Source of the DNA: Hypholoma sublateritium FD-334 SS-4
Taxonomy: Eukaryota; Basidiomycota; Agaricomycetes; Agaricales; Strophariaceae
Direction: 5' to 3'
DNA length: 64,000 nucleotides
Assembly: GCA_000827495.1 (NCBI GenBank)
Contig: KN817569.1
Span: forward strand, 1 to 64,000
The translations under genes and the position numbers were made by a program. Positions 49,462 to 59,430 of this stretch are shown here, piece by piece. Within the stretch, counting starts at the first letter, position 1. Every line of letters starts with the position of its first letter. Under the pieces are notes generated by a model. It was not told the DNA's origin and made no database searches. It saw only the letters and a program-made list of their open reading frames with translations.

Positions 49462-50098
49462 GGTGAAAGGTTGAAGGTGGTGAAGTAATGGTGAAGAGGA
49501 AAGTTACCTACTTACATAAGCGTGTACTAACTACTTTCATGATCACAGCAAGATCACAGTTGAAAGAGCTTTTTAATCAGGCTGTCGGCTTGAAGTCGGC
49601 CGTCACTATTCAGAGTCGGGCCTTTCCAGGAAACATCGATTGTGAAATTGACCCCACTGTCCATATTTCACTTCCCGTTGATCTTCAATTGCTTACCGGC
49701 AAAGTCAGGGTGAAGTGGCTGAAATTTTTTGGAAAAATGAACGCAATTGACTGGGATCCCTGCTACATAGCTTGAATGATTTCCCAGTCCCTTCCGCTTG
49801 GTTTCCACCCACTTTTCCAGCTTCAGCTCCACCCCAAAGCTTCCCATTGAAGACCTATGAAGCAACTGGCATCTCTGCCCATATATATGAAATCACCCTT
49901 GGGGTAGGCCCTTCGCTGTGATATTTTTCGCATTGTGGCGACTTGCCGGGCTGGAGGGAACAAAATCATTGCCCGAAGATGCTCAGGTCCTGGCCGAAGG
50001 AGGCCGGTCCGGCATCAGGTATTGCGCGACCTTGGGCGCTTAATCGAATCGATATCTCTCACAGCTAACCACTGCATCACTTAAACGCAACACCCTAC
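49462..50098. promoter_or_regulatory. Divergent promoter region of SPF45 and the RdRP gene
   Basis: This 637-bp gap lies between two divergent start codons and has no frame with a domain. It should hold both promoters. I see no strong TATA box next to the RdRP start; TATATATGAA at 49881-49890 lies about 210 bases upstream. Confidence 0.45.
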
Positions 50099-53000
50099 AT
50101 GGACATCAACATCAAGTACATCCCCAAAGACGTTAATAACTGGGAAGTTACACGGGCCATTGCACCCGTTCTGCACTCAGAACTGGAATCTGCACCCGTG
50201 GATTCTGAAGGCAGAAGACCTGTCAACTTCCGAGTGACGCTTAACGCTAATCCTGCAGGAGGAGTTGGAAACAATGGCACCGGCATTCTTACCTTGCCGA
50301 CTCTGGAAATTTCCAAAAAGTTCCTTTCATTCGTTCGTAATAACCCCATCAGGATCAAATCCAAGAAGGTTCTGTTCTCAGAGAAAAAAGGAGAACCGCG
50401 CCCAAGGCTTGTTGAAACTCTAAAGAAAACACCCTACATCAGTCCGGATATTGAAGAAGAACATCAACGCAAGTTGGAAGCATTGAATTCCAAGTTCCGG
50501 GTGGACACTGTTCAATTTGGCATCTTCCACCAATCCAGTTATCCTCGTTCAAGCAAGGAAATTGCTTCTCGAGCGTTTTCCATTGAATGGGAACAGGAAT
50601 ACATCAGTAACAGCGCCGCCTGGCTTGAGTTTAAATATGATAGCAAGCTCATTCGTATCACGGTGCGCCTCCCGTAATTTAGCTCTGACGACATGTTAAT
50701 TTTATCATACAGATTGGAAATGGAGTGACCGAAAGCTTTGGCTTCAACATCGCGATAAACCTCTCGAGCATCCGTAAAATTGGCGTAGGCTACGAGGGAA
50801 AGTCATGTTAGCTTACTTTATTTGATTCGTTATCACTGTTTCCTGATCTTTTGTTTTAAACAGATATTTGTTTCGATACTCTCACACCCCCAGTAATGGA
50901 AGCGATACAGCTTCATCCTACTACAACGGGGGATAGCAGAGCCGACAATCGCAAAAGCAGATGTCGGGTTGGGTCCATACATCCAGGCCATGCCGTAGTG
51001 GCACCATACTGCCCCCATTTGCGGCTAGTCCTCTTCAACGACGGAGAAAGCAATGTTATCGACAGATTCAAAAAGATGTGCCAAACAGCTGGTTTACCTG
51101 CGAAAATAATTGTTGAATGCCGTATTACTGGCCCGACTCGAATCGAAGCTTCTCGCCAAAACTTTTTCACTGAAAGCCGCCTGCAAACACTACACAGAAC
51201 TCTGGAAAAGTTTGACTGGCCCGTAGCCTTTCAACTGGAAGCATTGCTCCGCAATGGCCTTTTACATACAGGCGACTTGGACGAATTGCTCCCAGAAATT
51301 CGTTCATTAACTAACCAACGCCTGAATCGGAGTTCCGCGTTCGTTGGAGAATTGTTACGGCGATATAACGAAGCCTTGCAAGGTCGCTCCCCTCAAGAAA
51401 GTCCCATGCAATGTTTCAAGTCCGTCCAGAGTAAATTTGAGTTTCCTCCGCCGAGCAAGTCATTCCGTTGCTATCATATAACGTTCACACCCACCCGCAT
51501 GATTCTGGAAGGCCCATACGCTTCGCAGTCTAATCGCGTCTTAAGACAATATGAAGGCTATGAGGATCACTTCATACGCGTGGATTTCCGAGATGAAGAT
51601 CGGCTACAATATCACTGGGATAGGGAAGTAGACGGCGTCCCCTTCCTATGCGAACGTGTCGGCAAAACATTGAAGGAAGGCTTTTCTCTTGGGGGCCGCT
51701 CCTTCGAATTTTTGGCATATTCTAGCTCTGCCCTGCGGGACCACGCTGTATGGTTTATGAACCCATTTGACCATACTTCGAGGAATATCCATGTGAATGC
51801 AGCAGCCATACGGGACTCTCTGGGAAGTTTCGAAGATACAGACCTTTTGCGATGTCCCTCTAAATACGCTGCGCGTCTCGCTCAAGCATTCACTGCAACT
51901 GATCCCTCTGTTGACGTGCTCAGAAGTCAATGGAAGGAAGTGCCCGACCTTGGTCAAAAGCCTTATCTATTCACAGATGGCGTCGGCACGATTTCCAAAG
52001 CGTTCGGGGACAGAATATGGGCCAAGCTTTGCGAAACCAAATTAAACCCCAGAAGAGTTGTACAACCTTCAGCGGTAAGGGTTGTCGTCTATTTTCAGAA
52101 CTTCTCACATAGCTCATCTTTTCTCAGTATCAAATCAGATTTTTGGGCTACAAGGGCGTCGTGTTTGTTAATCCATTCCTTGATGCGCGGGACGATGGAA
52201 TACAGATGCTATTGCGGCCATCAATGAGGAAATTCGAAGTAAAGGAGGCCGACAGTCGAAGTGCACCTCTCGAAATTGCACAGGCATTTGAGCGACCGAA
52301 CCAATGTTACCTTAATCGGTAATCTGTTCTATGCCTGCCTAGGTATAATTTAGACTAACCCATTTATGTTATAGCCCGCTGGTTATGCTATTGGAAGATG
52401 TAGGAGTGCGGAGGGACGTCTTTCAAGAACTTCAAGACCTCGCCGTTGCGGACGCCAAGACCATCGACTACTCCATATCCCACTTTTGCAACGCTCTGAG
52501 GGGACACCATCTTGGTTCATCGTACCAACTACGAGAAATTTTAGGCCGCTTGCGGGACAAATACGGCATGGATTTGGCATCAGACGGGAGAACCATCGCT
52601 ATTGATAATCCTTTCCTGCGACAAATTCGCCAAGTGGCTATGGTAGATATCTTGCGAGACATCAAGCACAGTGCGCGTATCCCTGTACCAGACAGCTTCC
52701 TGCTCGTCGGTGTAGCAGACGAGGGCCCAGCGTATATCGGGGAACCTGGTTTCGAAAATGTTTATTGTCTAGGAGTAGCTGAAATTTATGGTAAGTCTGG
52801 AATCTGGAATCATTCTTGATTCATGGTCTGCAGATCTTCTGAAATAAATGGCCTTTGAAAGCTTGCATACAGAGAACCTGTGATGATGAACCTATCTGGC
52901 TGGAAGGAAATGTCAGTATATCAAGAAGTCCAGTCGCGCATCTAGGTGACGGTGTGTGCAGTTCTCAGCATACACATTTTCTTCTCTTATACATTGCCTT

Positions 53001-54444
53001 TAGTGCAACGTGTCCGAGCGGTTGGAAAGCCACCTACAGACAGACCTTGCTTGTTTGCACATCTGAAGAACGTGGTCGTGATGCCATCCGTTGGTAAGAA
53101 TTAAAGTCGCATACACAGTTGCAATCTATACTCATCACTTCCAGGACCTCGATCACTGGCGTCCTGTCTTGGAGGAGGGGATGTTGACGGGTCAGGCATA
53201 TTTAACTACTTATACGTCAAAGGCAGTGCTGATTCCTCTCGTTAGGGATATGTTTTCCGTCATATGTTATGACTCTCTTTTACCGAACGTGATAGAAAAA
53301 CCTGCATCATATAATCCCCTTCCAACCAAAGATCTACAAAGGGATAGCACAGTTGAAGATATCTGCGACTTTATCGTGGAATATATCCACTCCGATCTGT
53401 TAGTACGTACATGGTCATTTGTCACCCACGACTACGATTTAGTTTCTCAATTATTTGAATTGGTAGGGTTTGTTATCAATCAGGTTGCTTGTAATAGCGG
53501 GTAAGCCATGTCAAACTCTGTTGTTTTGCGTCTTCCTGAATCTGGCTATCCCTTAGATCAATCAAGTGTAAGTTGGGGGTCATCCAGAACACATACGTTT
53601 CTACTCACTGCCTCACAGGAAGGGATGCGCGATAGGAATTGCGTCATCCTCGCAGAACTCTGCTCACATGTAGGCTCCTCTTGTACACTATTCGACAAAT
53701 GTTCATTGTCTTAACTATGGTTGACAGGCAGTGGATTATCCAAAGCAAGGGACACCTCCCCAGATTGAAGGCGACCAATTACCCGAAACCCTCATCCGCT
53801 GCAAACCTGACTGGCATGCATCAGATGACTATTATGTGTCCACCAGAGCCCTCGGATATCTGTTTCGCTCCGTTCAGTTGGATGAACAGCCCATTCTTCC
53901 TGTGGATGTTCCACCCGTCAACCCGTATTCAGATCCCATTTCCATTGCCCTCTTGTCCAGCGTGGAACCATACATTGGCAGCGCTGCATTCGTGGAACAT
54001 CCTCCCGCATATATCATGAAGATATTTCGACGATACGTCGATGAATTGCGGTACATTTGCGCAACCCATACGCTCATCAACACGGGGGATTCCAGGCTTC
54101 TGGAGTCCGAAGTCGTAGTGGGCACGATTCTCGCAAAGTGTGCCCAGCCGCGGTGGAGAAAAGAGCGCATGTTCAGGATGCGCACCCACTCGGGGGCGCT
54201 GGTGGCCGATATTCGGCATAGCTTGATGGAAAATGGTGGCACGGGCATGGATCAGCTAATCCAAGCTCTCGAATTGTCGTGGTTCGCTTGGGACCTAAGT
54301 CTACGTCGGAGGAACGAGTTTGGGGCTCAAAGCTTCGGTTTCATAGCGCTGGGGGCCATTGTTGATTGTCTGGACAACTTAGACACTAATTCGCCATCAG
54401 TCCGCGCTGAAGGAAATAATCGGGGGCGCAAAGCTCCGCTGTAA
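50099..54444 (+). CDS. Cellular RNA-dependent RNA polymerase (RNA silencing)
   Basis: Eukaryotic cellular RdRPs make double-stranded RNA for RNA interference, as QDE-1 and Rdp1 do. The N-terminal half (50099-51400) includes KYDSKLIRITIGNGVTESFG, then FECRITGP-like and HPGHAVVAPYCPHLRLVLFN-type blocks. The catalytic half has RCYHITFTPTRMILEGPYAS, SNRVLRQYEGYEDHFIRVDF, LAYSSSALRDHAVWFM, FTDGVGTISK, YQIRFLGYKGVVFVNPFLD, SFLLVGVADEGP, ACIQRTCDDEPIWLEGNVSI, SRSPVAHLGDVQRVRAVG, and the catalytic DVDGD loop in LASCLGGGDVDGDMFSVI. The third Asp of DVDGD is restored only after splicing a 55-nt intron (53191-53245). Later blocks are GLLSIRLLVIADQSSEGM and LCSHAVDYPKQGTPP-like, ending at 54444. About ten introns. 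It appears full length and active. Confidence 0.95.
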
Positions 54445-54565
54445 CTGCTTGGGTTTCCGGCGAACATTTGTTCAAAAAGCTATTGAGATTATTGTTTTAC
54501 AGCATGTAAAAGTAAAAAGGAATTGAAGTGTTGGCAAGTCATCACTGATTTGATTTGTTTCGTAA

Positions 54566-55005
54566 TTACTTCCGCAATTTCCTGACATTTGCCCATCCAT
54601 CATCTACTTGCCATGCTTAAGAGCATGTTCGAGGACGCGGAGGCAAACACCACATACCCTTGTTGGAATTCTCGTTCAGTGGGTCGATGTTGGTGCTCTC
54701 GATGATGCCAGGATAGGCTTCAATGACACCTGCTTGCTCTTTCATTGACCGGCGAGCGTCACGGCCACCGCGGAACATAGAATCAGCGCCGGCGCTAGTA
54801 GCAGCTCCAGCCCCGGCTGAGCGACTGGTAGGATTGTCGACCTATGCAATATATATAAGGGCCCAAGCAAGGGAGCGGGAAATACGCGTACAAAATTGGC
54901 GGAGGCGGCATCAGTGGTAGATTTACTGGTAGGATTGGCAACGCCGGGGTAGACGACGTGGCTTTTTACAGAAGAAGCAGTCATTCTTGGATCGTTTAGT
55001 GCCAT
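54566..55005 (-). CDS. Small Ser/Ala-rich protein of unknown function
   Basis: I do not recognise this protein. From 55005 it reads MALNDPRMTASSVKSHVVYP, then GVANPTSKSTTDAASANF; after an intron at about 54841-54890 it continues VDNPTSRSAGAGAATSAGAD, SMFRGGRDARRSMKEQAGVI and EAYPGIIESTNIDPLNENSN. A 42-nt GTATGT-AAG intron near 54622-54663 would then give KAWQVDDGWANVRKLRK ending at 54566; reading through instead ends at 54617 with a Cys/Pro/Arg tail. The spliced form looks more like a real C-terminus. The NPTS(K/R)S motif occurs twice and the YPG motif recurs. No signal peptide or membrane segment. The protein is about 115 residues and probably disordered. Confidence 0.6.
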
Positions 55006-55084
55006 GTTGTTGTTTAAGATGAGGTGGGGGTAAGTTGTAAGGGGGGATTAATTATATAGAGCGCAAGGTAGTTGACGTCATGAA

Positions 55085-55837
55085 CTACCAGTCCACCTGA
55101 TTGAAATACTTTTCGCGAGCCCCCTTGCTGACGACATGGATCGCAAAATTGCCTGCGTCTATCAGGACCCACTCACTCCCATCCGTCCGTCGCTTTGGAG
55201 CAAGTGGAACAACGGGTTCCATTTTTAACAGCTGTGCCGCGGTCAGTGATTCACACCCTCAGACATCTGAGAGGGAGGCGCACCGTCTTTCTGATCAGCC
55301 GCACGACTGACTCTATAGCGCCTCTGTTTTCCGTACCTTCCTTTACCTTTTGCAGTGGTCAGAGTGGCTTTCCGGCGCAAAAAAAGGTCACCAGGAACTC
55401 ACTTGGGCCATGATAACCCAACTCCAAACCCCCACTCCAGTCTCGTCATACTGCGACTCTCCAGGATATGTGCCGCCGCGGTTCCGGCGTCCGTGTGGTG
55501 CGCGAAGGGGTAGCGGAGGCCCCGGGGCAGGCAGCACGGCAGGGCTCACGACCAGGTGTGATGTATCAAGATGCGGCGACTCAAGTAGTTTCACGTGAAG
55601 CTGTTTCAATACGTCTGGAGCGTCCGAGGGTATTGAAGGCGCGTTGCGTTGCGTCGCAGGTATATGTGGTGGCAGCGGCCGATTGTCGTAGCTGCGCGTT
55701 ATCGGGGAGGGGTCAACGAACCAGGGGATGCCGGCCTCTTGTAGTGGCGTCGACGACGAGCTAATCAACCGTGCGCGTTTGCAGACAGCGCCAAGCACGG
55801 GTCTGTCGAGAGACTTGAGGCATCTTAAGGCGAGCAT
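55085..55837 (-). CDS. Mitochondrial RsfS-domain protein (ribosome silencing factor type)
   Basis: RsfS proteins bind the large ribosomal subunit and, in mitochondria, assist its assembly or translation; in yeasts the domain forms the N-terminus of Atp25. From 55837 an Arg/Leu-rich presequence (MLALRCLKSLDRPVLGAVCK) precedes GIPWFVDPSPITRSYDNRPL, the block LLESPHLDTSHLVVSPAVLP and PHGRRNRGGTYPGESQYDET. After an intron, VKEGTENRGAIESVVRLIRK, and after a second, LLKMEPVVPLAPKRRTDGSE and WVLIDAGNFAIHVVSKGARE with KYFNQVDW at the stop. The IDAGNFAIHV core is the RsfS hallmark. There is no Atp25 C-terminal half, so it seems a stand-alone mitochondrial RsfS. It is divergent from SHR3. Confidence 0.88.
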
Positions 55838-55950
55838 GCTGGTATATAATTGACATCAACGAAATGAGCGTGATAATTACTGGAGCGGACTTTGAAACGC
55901 GCGCCGATCATATTCGCTTTCAGAGTGCAATCCTTCCTTCACTCAAAACC
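55838..55950. promoter_or_regulatory. Short divergent promoter between RsfS and SHR3
   Basis: Only 113 bases separate the two start codons. A TATATA element lies at 55843-55848 and could serve the minus-strand gene if its start sits slightly upstream, or the plus-strand gene. If the in-frame upstream Met at 55864 is used for SHR3, the gap shrinks to 26 bases, which argues for the start at 55951. Confidence 0.5.
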
Positions 55951-56809
55951 ATGGGGGTCCGCACAGCCATCGTTGTCTGCGCCACAAGCTTTCTGCTGGG
56001 TACGTTTCCACCCATTTATTCACCGTATCCCACTCACGCATTTTCCAGGTGCTTTGTTCACCCACTGGATCGCTGACTCCCTGACGCTCTGGAAGTCGCC
56101 CGTCACCGATGAACACCTCTGGATCGCAGCCTCTTACTACTCTATTCTTTCCAAACAGCCATGGCAGTCGCTAGTCTTCCTTGGTGCGGTGGTCTCTGTG
56201 GGCGCTACCACTATCCTCTGGAGCTTTAATGACCTGCGCGCGGCGAATATCATGTTTGATGGAGGAAGCATTTGTGAGCACACGCACCCCTCTTCGCCCG
56301 CACTATCCTCCCCAACACACCTGCTGATTTAATTATTCAGTCCTCTTTGGAACGACCGTCGTGATGTACTTGAACACAGTGCTGCCGAGTACGTGACCAA
56401 TCTGCGTTACTAATTGCTCATATGCGCTTCCCCTCGCCCGCGCTCGCTCACGTGCGTACCCCTCCCCGCAGATATCTTCGCGCTGTTCACCGACCTGCCC
56501 ACGCACGAGCTGCAGGACCCCATCCCGCGCACGCTACGCAACGCGACGCTCGAGCTGGCCTCCAACCACCTCATATGCAGCGTCGCGCTCACGGGCGTCC
56601 TCGCGCTGCAGGCGGGCCGCTTCTGGGCGGAAAGCGCCGACAGCGACGACGAAGAAGACGAAGAGTTCGTCCTGGTGGAACCTACTGTCGAGGCAAACGA
56701 GACATCGCCAGCGGTTAAGGGCCGCGCGACCGGCACTAAGACACCCGATATCAGCCTCCGGGATGACAAGGTCAAACCTCTGCTCCAGCAACGGGTCCAG
56801 ACATCTTAG
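55951..56809 (+). CDS. shr3: SHR3 amino-acid permease chaperone (ER membrane)
   Basis: Shr3 is an ER membrane protein that folds and packages Gap1-type amino-acid permeases into COPII vesicles. The product starts MGVRTAIVVCATSFLLGALF followed by THWIADSLTLWKSPVTDEHL, WIAASYYSILSKQPWQSLVF, LGAVVSVGATTILWSFNDL, RAANIMFDGGSIFLFGTTVV and MYLNTVLPNIFALFTDLP, with four predicted membrane segments. A final hydrophobic stretch (LICSVALTGVLALQAGRFW) precedes an acidic cytoplasmic tail (SADSDDEEDEEFVLVE), as in known Shr3. Introns: about 55999-56049, 56273-56339 and 56390-56471. The start at 55951 fits the family; 55864 is an in-frame alternative. A permease of the client class lies at 33462. Confidence 0.94.
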
Positions 56810-57144
56810 GCATGTCCTGCCCGAGCGGCTCGTGCACGACACGCTGGACACATACACATTCCCTACCCACCCCTCAAAATCTGCCATGTTGATCTTGCCA
56901 CCTCTTAATGACTATACGATCTTGCCCATCTATTTATTGTAATTAACCAGGAATGCTGTTACTTTCCTTCACCACTCGTAATGCTCCTCTGATGTTATTT
57001 ACCTTGTCGATCTGTTTGGATGCTATCGCCTTGCCACCTCCGCAATGCTATGAGTTCACTCGATATGTTCGAATGCAATACGTAGGCTGTACAAGCCAGA
57101 ATATGTCTACGAATAATTTTATCTATAGTGAGGTCGGGTGTAAA
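56810..57144. other. Convergent 3' region between SHR3 and LETM1
   Basis: This 335-bp stretch has no supported gene. It is flanked by the ends of two convergent genes and should hold their 3' UTRs. Confidence 0.45.
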
Positions 57145-59341
57145 TTATGCCTCTTGAACAATATCCTCCTTTCTTGGTTTCGAATTCTTGATTTCGTTAC
57201 CTTGACCGATGATGGATTGGGCTTCATCATCCAAGAAAATGCCTGCACAAATATCGTCAGTCAGATGGATCATATAAGTATAACGAAAATATTTCTTACC
57301 CAGTCCCTCCTCCTTCACCAGGCCCAAAACGTGTTCCAGCTCGACAAAGCCATCCTGATCGGCATCGAGCTTCTGGATGATCGCGTGGCTGATTTCATCG
57401 TCCGGCTTGTGCTTGATGACCGCGAGCGCCTTCTCCAAATCCGCCACCGATATGCGGCCCTGCGCGTCCGCAGAGATCATCTGCAGCGAGCTGCCCACGC
57501 GGCTGTCGTACTCCTGCAGCTGGGAGTCGATCTTGGTGAGCATCGTGCGGATGCGCTTGGTCAGCGCGCCTGACGGGGACTTGGGGTCCTCTTCCGCCTG
57601 TAGGTTCTCTTCCATAAGCGCACGGAGCTCGTCACGTTCCTTGAGCACGCTGGACTTCGAGGAGAGGACGAGCAGAGCATCGGCGAGTTCATTGAGCTGC
57701 TCCGTAGTCATGCGAGCGTCACCGGCCTCCACTGCCTCGGGTATGAGCTGCATATTGAAACATTTTTCAGCTTAAGAGGAGATGGAAAGCAAGAAGGCGT
57801 ACTTCGGAGTCAGGGAGGAGATCCTGAGCCAATTGGGCCTCAGCCTCGCGTTTGGCACGACGGGCGTCCTCTTCTTTCTGCTCTTGTTCCGCTTCGTCGT
57901 CAATGAGCTCCTGTTGCTGCTGCAGGACGTCAAGCTTCTGCTTATAGCTGGCCTTCTCAGAGTCCACTTCAAGCTCGGCTTCATTAAGCTGCCAGTGATC
58001 CAGTCAGACGCGTTTATTTCGAAGAATAAATAGCCGTACCAGGTTGTCGGGCAGCCCGCTGAGAACGCTCTCGAGGCTGGCGATGACCGCCGTCTTTCCG
58101 TCATTGTCTTCGCCGAATTTCCTGTCGAAGTTGAACGCGCGTCCGAGGACGAGAAGGACACCGGAGACCCTATTGTGCAAGTGCAGGCTGATCCATGTCG
58201 TCAGCTCGTCGCGGAGACGCGCGGGGGAGATCCCGGTGGTGCGGATGCCGCGGGACTGGCAGGCGGCTTGGAGCTCCGACGTCGAAAGTTCGTCGACGCC
58301 CTCAAAATCAATGAGCTGGTCGTCGCGGCGGATGTGGAGGAGCCGGGAGCGGATGGCGCCGCGCAAGAAGTTGTCCGTGCCGAATGCGTTGAGGCCCATG
58401 TATCGGGACATGGACACCAGTTGAGGGCGGGAGAGATTGTCAAGGGTAAGGTCGTCATCGAAGAGTTTTGCAACGCTGATAATGTCCGCGGCAGAGGGAG
58501 ATTCTCCAGTTGAGCGAACCTGAGAGGTGGATTTAGAGATGAGTACTATTTTCGGCATGGCATGACGTAGTGTCCGCACCTTACGGAAAAACTCTTTGAA
58601 TGCATCTGTGCCGACAATATGCGCGTTCGCCTTCAAGCCGGATTCTCGCAGAGTCTCCTGCAGGAATTTTGCCATATCTAGACGGACTCGAAGTAATTTG
58701 CGTTGTTTTTCTTCCTGGAGAAGTGCTCAGTAAAGTGAACCATACGAGTATTGCGTGAATGGAGCACCTACAGCGGCGTATTTGTCTTCAAAGGTGGATG
58801 GAAGCATGTTGGGGAAGAGTTTTAGAGCGACAGGCAGCAGCAATTCCATGAAGGGAACGATGAGGAACACAGCGAATGGCACCAGCCGAATTAAATCTTG
58901 GGTGGTGCGTTTCAACTGTTGTCTACAAGTTGAGCAAAAAAAAGTAGGCTGGGAGCAGGGTAGTGAGCCTACCTGTCTTCTTTCGCGACGAGTCAGTGTA
59001 TCTCCTTGCAAAATCTTCCATTGGAGTCGTGACGAGATACGGACTTCTGAGACTAAAAGTTTTGTGCCGTGCCAGTAGTGTTTAGCCTCGTGCTTGACTT
59101 TTTTCCACACGCGGGTAGCTAAAGGCCCTGAAGGAGCTTCTTTGGTGGCAGGAGGGGAAGCTTTAGCATCTGGGGTAGTCGCAGGGGGATTAGGTTTGGT
59201 GCTCTGGTAGCGGGGAAAGGCGCCAAGAGGAAGAGAACGTATGTGTGTAGGGAGAATTAGGTGGGGGCGAGAATAATAGATAGTGCGACTAGAGGAGCGA
59301 GCGAGGATTGCGGGACACGACCTTGGCAGCCATAGAGACAT
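57145..59341 (-). CDS. mdm38: Mitochondrial LETM1/Mdm38 ion-exchange protein
   Basis: LETM1-family proteins in the inner mitochondrial membrane mediate K+/H+ (and possibly Ca2+/H+) exchange and bind mitoribosomes. From 59341 the Ser/Arg-rich presequence [20 protein letters not shown] is followed by [40 protein letters not shown], the membrane region [20 protein letters not shown], then [18 protein letters not shown] and the LETM ribosome-binding domain ([17 protein letters not shown], [60 protein letters not shown]). A coiled coil ([20 protein letters not shown]) and an EF-hand ([15 protein letters not shown]) follow. About five introns. The protein ends at 57145. Confidence 0.94.
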
Positions 59342-59430
59342 CAGTCCGGTGAATACTTACATCCAAGTCCTCTTCAAAATCTTAAACTCCGTCGGCGCCC
59401 CGTATTTGGCTCTGTTGTCTTGCACCTTCC
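59342..59430. promoter_or_regulatory. Very short divergent promoter of LETM1 and the AlkB gene
   Basis: Only 89 bases separate the start codons of the two divergent genes, so both promoters must overlap, or each must extend into the other's 5' end. No obvious TATA box is present. Confidence 0.5.

Noticed and set aside
53010..53040. tRNA-like string (GTGTCCGAGCGGTTGGAAAG) resembling a Leu/Ser tRNA D-arm
   Set aside because: It is coding sequence of an RdRP exon (VQRVRAVGKPP) and no matching acceptor stem or T-arm follows.
53161..53220. RdRP catalytic loop read as DVDGSGIFN, suggesting a dead polymerase without the third Asp
   Set aside because: A 55-nt GT-AG intron at 53191-53245 restores DVDGDMFSVI, and downstream frame continuity requires that splice.
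55864..55950. Upstream in-frame Met for SHR3
   Set aside because: The family starts at MGVRTA-like sequence, and using 55864 would leave only 26 bases to the divergent RsfS start.
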